Of a stretch of DNA of 45,248 bases, positions 41,495 to 45,248 are shown piece after piece. The notes under the pieces are model-generated. The model was given only the letters and a program-made list of their open reading frames with translations. It was not told where the DNA came from and ran no database searches. Source of the stretch: Oscillospiraceae bacterium (GTDB lineage: Bacteria; Bacillota; Clostridia; Oscillospirales; Ruminococcaceae). The DNA lies in assembly GCA_021769525.1 (NCBI GenBank), contig JAETSQ010000017.1, positions 1 through 45,248 on the forward strand, read 5' to 3'. Both the position numbers and the translations under genes were made by a program. Position 1 is the stretch's first letter. Every line of letters starts with the position of its first letter.

Positions 41495-41539
41495 AAAAGG
41501 CAGGCAGGGGAGCCGCTTGTGCTCCTCTGCCTGCCTTTT
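41495..41539. terminator. Bidirectional terminator
   Basis: AAAAGGCAGGCAG (41495-41507) pairs with CTGCCTGCCTTTT (41527-41539), with an inner GGAG/CTCC extension. Serves the GH18 gene and the TSUP operon. Confidence 0.85.
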
Positions 41540-41551
41540 GCAGGATACAGG

Positions 41552-42331
41552 TCAGATCATCCCCAGGAACCGCCAGAGGTTCCACCCGGAGATCACCGCC
41601 AGGAAGGCCAGCATCCAGGTGAAGAACCGGTCCACATGGCGGTTGTCCATCCGCTTCACCAGGGCGCTGCCCAGAAGGCCGCCCCCCACGCCCCCCAGGA
41701 TCATCAGACAGAGCATCACGGGGGAAAACTCCGGGATGTGCCGCTGGAGCAGGGTGGAAAGAAGGCTCGCCGCCTGGGAAAAGAGGATGATGTAGATGGA
41801 GTTGACGGCGCAGGTCTTGGAATCCATGGAGAAGAGGAAGGCCAGCAGGGCGATGTTCAGCGGCCCGCCGCCGATGCCCAGGAAGGCGGAGAGCATCCCC
41901 AGGGAGAGCCCCGCCAGCACCGTCACCGGCAGGGACTTCACCCGCAGGGTGGCGATCTTCCCCTTGGCCTTCATAAAGAGGAACACCGCCAGCAGCATCA
42001 GCAGCAGGAGGAAGGACTGCACCGCCCCCACCACCCCGGCGGAAAAGCCCCCCCGCACCAGGTCAAAGATCCACTTGCCAATAAGGCCGCCCGCCGCCGC
42101 CCCCAGGGCCAGGGGGGTGCTGGAGGCTTTATCCACCTTGGCTCCGGTGCTGCGCAGCAGGGAGACGACGGACATAGCCAGGACGGTGCAGCCGGACAGA
42201 AAGCTGATGGTGGAGACCGGCAGGCCGGAAACGGCGTCCAGCACCGGCTTGATGATCACCCCGCCGCCGATGCCGGAAATGGCCCCGGCGGTGGTGGCTA
42301 AAATACTGATGACAAAGGCAAACAGTTCCAT
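41552..42331 (-). CDS. TSUP-family anion exporter (TauE/SafE)
   Basis: 259 residues, about eight helices. Characteristic first repeat GAISGIGGGVIIKPVLDA and second repeat LGMLSAFLGIGGGPLNIALL. TSUP proteins move sulfite, sulfonates or organic acids. Last gene of the tim-larA-tsup operon; it starts 6 bases after the larA stop with only a weak GGGAAG binding site, so translation is probably coupled. A carried substrate linked to the racemase is inferred. Confidence 0.87.
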   Translation of the reverse strand: MELFAFVISILATTAGAISGIGGGVIIKPVLDAVSGLPVSTISFLSGCTVLAMSVVSLLRSTGAKVDKASSTPLALGAAAGGLIGKWIFDLVRGGFSAGVVGAVQSFLLLLMLLAVFLFMKAKGKIATLRVKSLPVTVLAGLSLGMLSAFLGIGGGPLNIALLAFLFSMDSKTCAVNSIYIILFSQAASLLSTLLQRHIPEFSPVMLCLMILGGVGGGLLGSALVKRMDNRHVDRFFTWMLAFLAVISGWNLWRFLGMI

Positions 42332-42337
42332 GGCGGC

Positions 42338-43789
42338 TTACTTCCCGTCCTTCATGCACAGGTGCACCGCGGCGGTGGTGAAGGTCCGGGGGAGGGCCAG
42401 GATGTTGGGGCTGGGCCCCACGTACTTCTTCTTGGCGTCCTCCAGGGCCTCCTCAAAGGTGGCGCGAGTCTTAAGGCCCATGCCGCGGGCGATGCCGGTC
42501 TCCCTGGCCCCCACGATGTAGATGGCGCTGGTATGCTCCTCCGCCAGGTGGCCGCAGCTCATCATGGAGAAGCCGTGGAAGGGGTGGAAGGCGTTTGCAA
42601 AGCGGTATTTGCGGATGTACTCCGCGTTGGTGGCAAAGTACTCCCCGTAGCGGTTCATATCCGGCAAAATACACATAGAGTCGTGCTGGAACATCTCGTA
42701 CAGCTCCCCCAGGTAGGGCCACCGCTCCTTGTGGAACCAGCCATCGCAGATGGAGGAGACGATGAAAACGCACCGGTCGGACATGATGCGCTTGTGGCGG
42801 ATGACCTGGGCGGAGAGGGCCTGCATCATCTGGATGGGGTTGGTGCCCATGCCGTCCCCGTAGTGGAAATTGGTGGGCATCCCGAATACGATGACATCGT
42901 ATTTCTTCTCCGCCCAGGGGACGTAGGTGCGCCGGTCGGCCATCTTCCAGCTCACCGGTTGCATCTCCCTGGCCCAGCCGGAATTTATTTCGATCTGGCG
43001 GGATTTGGTATCCAGCACGGCGTCGCAGCAGAAGAACTTTTTGCCCATCTTCTCTTCCATCAGCATCCCCTGCTGGTCAAACTTGCCCCGCATGACGCTC
43101 TTTGTAGAGACAGGGACGAAGTCCGGCTGGTGCATCACCTGGGGGACGTGGTGGGCGGAGATGCTCCGCCAGTGGGTGATGCCGGTGGCGCAGTGCTTGT
43201 ACCCTCCGGAATATCCCCCGTAGGGGTTCCCCTGGGTGTGGCCGATGAGGATGGCGATGTCGGCGTCAAAGACGTACTTGTTCATGATGACGTGGTCCCC
43301 GGCCTCGGTGTAGCCGATGTCCACCAGGTGGTCGTAGTCCTCGCTGTCGTGGCTGGTGATCTGGCCGGTGTAGTAGAACTCCCCGAAGAGCTCCTCCCCC
43401 AGGATGGTGCGCATCTCCGGCACGGTGGCGCGGGGGTGCAGGCCGTTGGAGAAGAGCAGCAGGATGTCCTTCTTTTTCACCCCGGCGGCGTAGAGCTCGT
43501 CCAGGCAGGCCCGGATGGCCACCTTGCGGTGGCTGGTGGGCTGGTTGCCCCCCTTGACGATGTCGGGGATGACGAACACCACCGTTTTGCCGGGGGCTGC
43601 CAGCTCCCGGAGGGGCGGCATCCCGATGGGGCCCCGGATGCTCTCCAGGGTGGCGTTGTAGAGACTGTCCCAATCCTGGGGCAGGCAGGGAGGATCGGGG
43701 ACGGTCTCCCCAGGGACAAAGACATCGGTGGGATCGGGGAGCTGGGCCTTCATAAAACCGTGGCCGTATTCAAACTGGAACTCTTTCAT
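42338..43789 (-). CDS. LarA-like nickel-dependent racemase
   Basis: 483 residues. LarA family (DUF2088); characterised members racemise or epimerise 2-hydroxyacids using a nickel-pincer nucleotide bound to a lysine. Likely equivalents of the cofactor and catalytic residues are H118 (in GLHPRATVPEM), H184 (GHTQGNPYGG), K198 (GGYSGGYKHC) and H214 (SISAHH); the H118-H184 and K198-H214 distances agree with LarA. The protein is longer than LarA (about 425) and diverges around PDIVKGGNQ, so lactate may not be its substrate. The cofactor genes larB, larC and larE are not in the window. AAAGGAGGGA precedes ATG 43789. Confidence 0.8.
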   Translation of the reverse strand: MKEFQFEYGHGFMKAQLPDPTDVFVPGETVPDPPCLPQDWDSLYNATLESIRGPIGMPPLRELAAPGKTVVFVIPDIVKGGNQPTSHRKVAIRACLDELYAAGVKKKDILLLFSNGLHPRATVPEMRTILGEELFGEFYYTGQITSHDSEDYDHLVDIGYTEAGDHVIMNKYVFDADIAILIGHTQGNPYGGYSGGYKHCATGITHWRSISAHHVPQVMHQPDFVPVSTKSVMRGKFDQQGMLMEEKMGKKFFCCDAVLDTKSRQIEINSGWAREMQPVSWKMADRRTYVPWAEKKYDVIVFGMPTNFHYGDGMGTNPIQMMQALSAQVIRHKRIMSDRCVFIVSSICDGWFHKERWPYLGELYEMFQHDSMCILPDMNRYGEYFATNAEYIRKYRFANAFHPFHGFSMMSCGHLAEEHTSAIYIVGARETGIARGMGLKTRATFEEALEDAKKKYVGPSPNILALPRTFTTAAVHLCMKDGK

Positions 43790-43804
43790 AAAATGTCCCT
43801 CCTT

Positions 43805-44644
43805 TTACTTTCCGAAATAGGTCCGGATGATCTGGATGTATTCCTCCGGGTAGAAGCCGATCTCCCCGGCAAAGCGGGTGAGGGCGATGAGGCCGCCGTC
43901 CATCTCCGGGATGGAGGCCAGCATGGCGGCGTTATCGGTCTTCAGGCCGCCGCCGTAGACCACCGGCAGTCCGCCGGTGATGCCCTTGATGACCTGGGCC
44001 ACGTCCCGGATGAACTCCCTCCCCGGAGGGGTCTTGCCGGGGCCGATGGCCCACACCGGCTCGTAGGCGATGACCACCTTGCCGCCGGCGGTGTCCACCC
44101 CCTCCAGGCCGATGGTGAGCTGCTCCCTCAGCACCTCGTCCCGGCGGGGGGATTCCTCGGCAGTCTCCCCGATGCAGTAGAGGACTCTGAGCCCCGCCTC
44201 GGCGGCCCGGCGCACCTCCTGGTTCAGGATGCGGTTCACCGCGGCGTTGTCGGTGACCCCGGCCTCCGCCAGGATGCCCGCCTTGTCCCGGCGCTCCTCA
44301 CAGTGGCCGATCATGGTCCACTGGCACCCCATGGCGGCGGCGGCGTGGGCGGTGCGCCCGGTGGTAAAGGCCCCGAAGTTCCCCCCCACGGCGGTGTCCT
44401 GACGGAATACCCCCTGGCACCCCAGCTCCACCGGGGAATCGGGCATCAGGGCCGCGGCGGCTGTCAGGATATGGGCCTCCGGGAAGAAGATGGGGAAGCG
44501 GCACTCCTTCACCAGGGGGCAGAGCTTTTCCTGGACGCCGGTGACCACCGCGCCGCCCCATTTGGGCATGGGGGCCAGCCGGTTCACCCCTCCCAGCTCC
44601 GGGGGGATGTCAAACCGCTTGAGGTTGAGGAAGATGTACTTCAT
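43805..44644 (-). CDS. Triosephosphate isomerase paralogue
   Basis: 279 residues from ATG 44644 (AAAGGAT upstream; the ATG at 44653 overlaps that site). TIM-barrel isomerase with K9 (LNLKRFD), H114 in GHCEERR (usually GHSERR) and E195 in AYEPVWAIG. The phosphate loop reads YGGGLKTDN. Placed with LarA, TSUP and LacI genes rather than with glycolysis genes, so a ketose-phosphate other than dihydroxyacetone phosphate, as in tetrose-phosphate isomerases of erythritol catabolism, is plausible. First gene of the operon. Confidence 0.85.
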   Translation of the reverse strand: MKYIFLNLKRFDIPPELGGVNRLAPMPKWGGAVVTGVQEKLCPLVKECRFPIFFPEAHILTAAAALMPDSPVELGCQGVFRQDTAVGGNFGAFTTGRTAHAAAAMGCQWTMIGHCEERRDKAGILAEAGVTDNAAVNRILNQEVRRAAEAGLRVLYCIGETAEESPRRDEVLREQLTIGLEGVDTAGGKVVIAYEPVWAIGPGKTPPGREFIRDVAQVIKGITGGLPVVYGGGLKTDNAAMLASIPEMDGGLIALTRFAGEIGFYPEEYIQIIRTYFGK

Positions 44645-44698
44645 AGGAACCATCCTTTCTTGTGTGGAATGAGCGGCAGATCTGTGCTTTCATTTTCT

Positions 44699-44707
44699 AT
44701 TGTACCA
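44699..44707 (-). promoter_or_regulatory. Extended -10 promoter of the tim-larA-tsup operon
   Basis: TGGTACAAT on the minus strand at 44699-44707, -35 weak. The operator at 44734-44753 lies just upstream of it. Confidence 0.5.
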
Positions 44708-44733
44708 GAATGGAGAGGGCGGAATCCAAAAAT

Positions 44734-44753
44734 TTACCCAAACGATTGCGTAA
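44734..44753. promoter_or_regulatory. LacI-family operator
   Basis: The 20 bases have the symmetric pattern TTACNCAANCGNTTGNGTAA; 16 of 20 positions obey the dyad, centred on CG as is usual for LacI-family sites. It lies between the divergent genes and overlaps the -35 of the lacI gene, so autoregulation is likely. Confidence 0.8.
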
Positions 44754-44774
44754 CCCGCTCCCCTGTGGTAAACT
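44746..44774 (+). promoter_or_regulatory. Promoter of the LacI-family gene
   Basis: TTGCGT (44746-44751), 17 bases, TAAACT (44769-44774) with a TG one base upstream. The -35 falls within the right half of the operator. Confidence 0.65.
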
Positions 44775-44871
44775 GGAAGAAAGAACCTGTATGCCCAGGC
44801 GGAGGGCTGTATCATCACTGTCAACGCCGGAAGTTATACCGTCATCACGGCCCGCAGAAGGAGGGGATAGG

Positions 44872-45248
44872 GTGGCAAGCCAGAAGGAGATCGCGGCGGC
44901 GGCAGGGGTCTCGGTGTCCACCGTCTCCAGGGTGCTGGGGGGGATGGGGGAGAAGGCCGCCTCCCCGGAGGTGGCCCGGCGCATCTGGGAGGCGGCCCGC
45001 GCCCTGGGGTACACCCCCAACCCCGCCGCCAGGGCCCTGCGCAAAAAGGAGGCCGCCTCCGAGGCTACCCCCCGGATCGCCGCCCTCCTGGCCAGGGTCA
45101 CCGATACCGAAAGCGACCCCTTCTTCCGGGCCCTGGCCCAGGCGGTGGACGAGGAGATCCTCCGCCAGGGCTGCCCCCTGCTGCCCTCCCTGACGCTGGC
45201 CCAGGGGATGGAGCGGGGCTGCCGGGAGCTGGAGCGCCTCCGGCCGGA
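44872..45248 (+). CDS. LacI-family transcriptional regulator, 3' end missing
   Basis: GTG start at 44872 with AAGGAGGGG upstream; 125 codons are seen before the window ends. The N-terminal helix-turn-helix is EIAAAAGVSVSTVSRVLGG, the hinge helix NPAARALRKKEA. The following segment (IAALLARVTDTESDPFFRAL) begins the periplasmic-binding-protein-like sensor domain. It is the likely regulator of the divergent tim-larA-tsup operon and of itself, through the operator at 44734-44753. The ligand is unknown. Confidence 0.9.
   Translation, partial: MASQKEIAAAAGVSVSTVSRVLGGMGEKAASPEVARRIWEAARALGYTPNPAARALRKKEAASEATPRIAALLARVTDTESDPFFRALAQAVDEEILRQGCPLLPSLTLAQGMERGCRELERLRP

Noticed and set aside
42362-45193. 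943-codon frame on the plus strand across larA and the tim gene
   Set aside because: Antisense shadow over two genes with clear family motifs; it also crosses the operator region.

Overview
The window is chromosomal DNA from a GC-rich, endospore-forming Firmicute. The gene content points to a gut Oscillospiraceae-type Clostridium (Flavonifractor/Lawsonibacter/Intestinimonas-like), but this is inferred, not proven. Supporting evidence: a spoIIAA-spoIIAB-sigF operon, the tepA-ylzJ-(uppP)-ftsK neighbourhood, a SpoIID-type lipoprotein, a clostridial 2[4Fe-4S] ferredoxin, a DUF1836 protein, ggagg-type ribosome binding sites and several dispersed palindromic repeats of a kind common in that family. 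No prophage, transposase or CRISPR array was seen. Most genes look like housekeeping or conserved accessory genes.

Layout. 1-536: the start of a tiny membrane-toxin-like gene on the minus strand with a long structured leader, then an array of six perfect hairpins. 537-5998: a large alpha-2-macroglobulin-like lipoprotein, a dispersed repeat and the RNase P RNA. 6089-13427: family-4 uracil-DNA glycosylase, a secreted hypothetical protein, cardiolipin synthase, a CorA transporter with a leader containing a possible small ORF, a membrane-anchored XRE regulator, an SPFH/prohibitin protein and RsmA. 13660-18749: TepA with AT-hook-like tail, YlzJ, UppP and the FtsK/SpoIIIE translocase. 18895-19096: tRNA-Arg(ACG) and tRNA-Ala(CGC). 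19309-21310: a diguanylate cyclase (AT-richer than its surroundings) convergent with a response-regulator/(p)ppGpp-synthetase fusion, so two nucleotide second-messenger genes sit side by side. 21591-27800: SpoIID-like lipoprotein, ferredoxin, a D-cysteine-desulfhydrase remnant with its middle deleted, an MBL-fold hydrolase, an OmpR/histidine-kinase pair and a multipass membrane protein. 28039-30948: substrate-binding lipoprotein plus fused two-module permease, with no ATPase beside them. 31059-35131: a five-gene operon (DUF1836, TrmB, two lipoproteins, exonuclease III). 35266-36733: spoIIA operon. 36775-41478: MerR regulator, feoA-feoB and a GH18 family protein. 41552-45248: a LacI regulator divergent from an operon of a triosephosphate-isomerase paralogue, a LarA-like nickel racemase and a TSUP exporter, with a clear palindromic operator between them.

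The most notable items are the hairpin array (331-490), the REC-RelA/SpoT fusion (20234-21310), the LacI/TIM/LarA/TSUP cluster with its operator (41552-45248), and two families of palindromic repeats with two copies each. All family assignments rest on recognised motifs read by eye. No database search was run.
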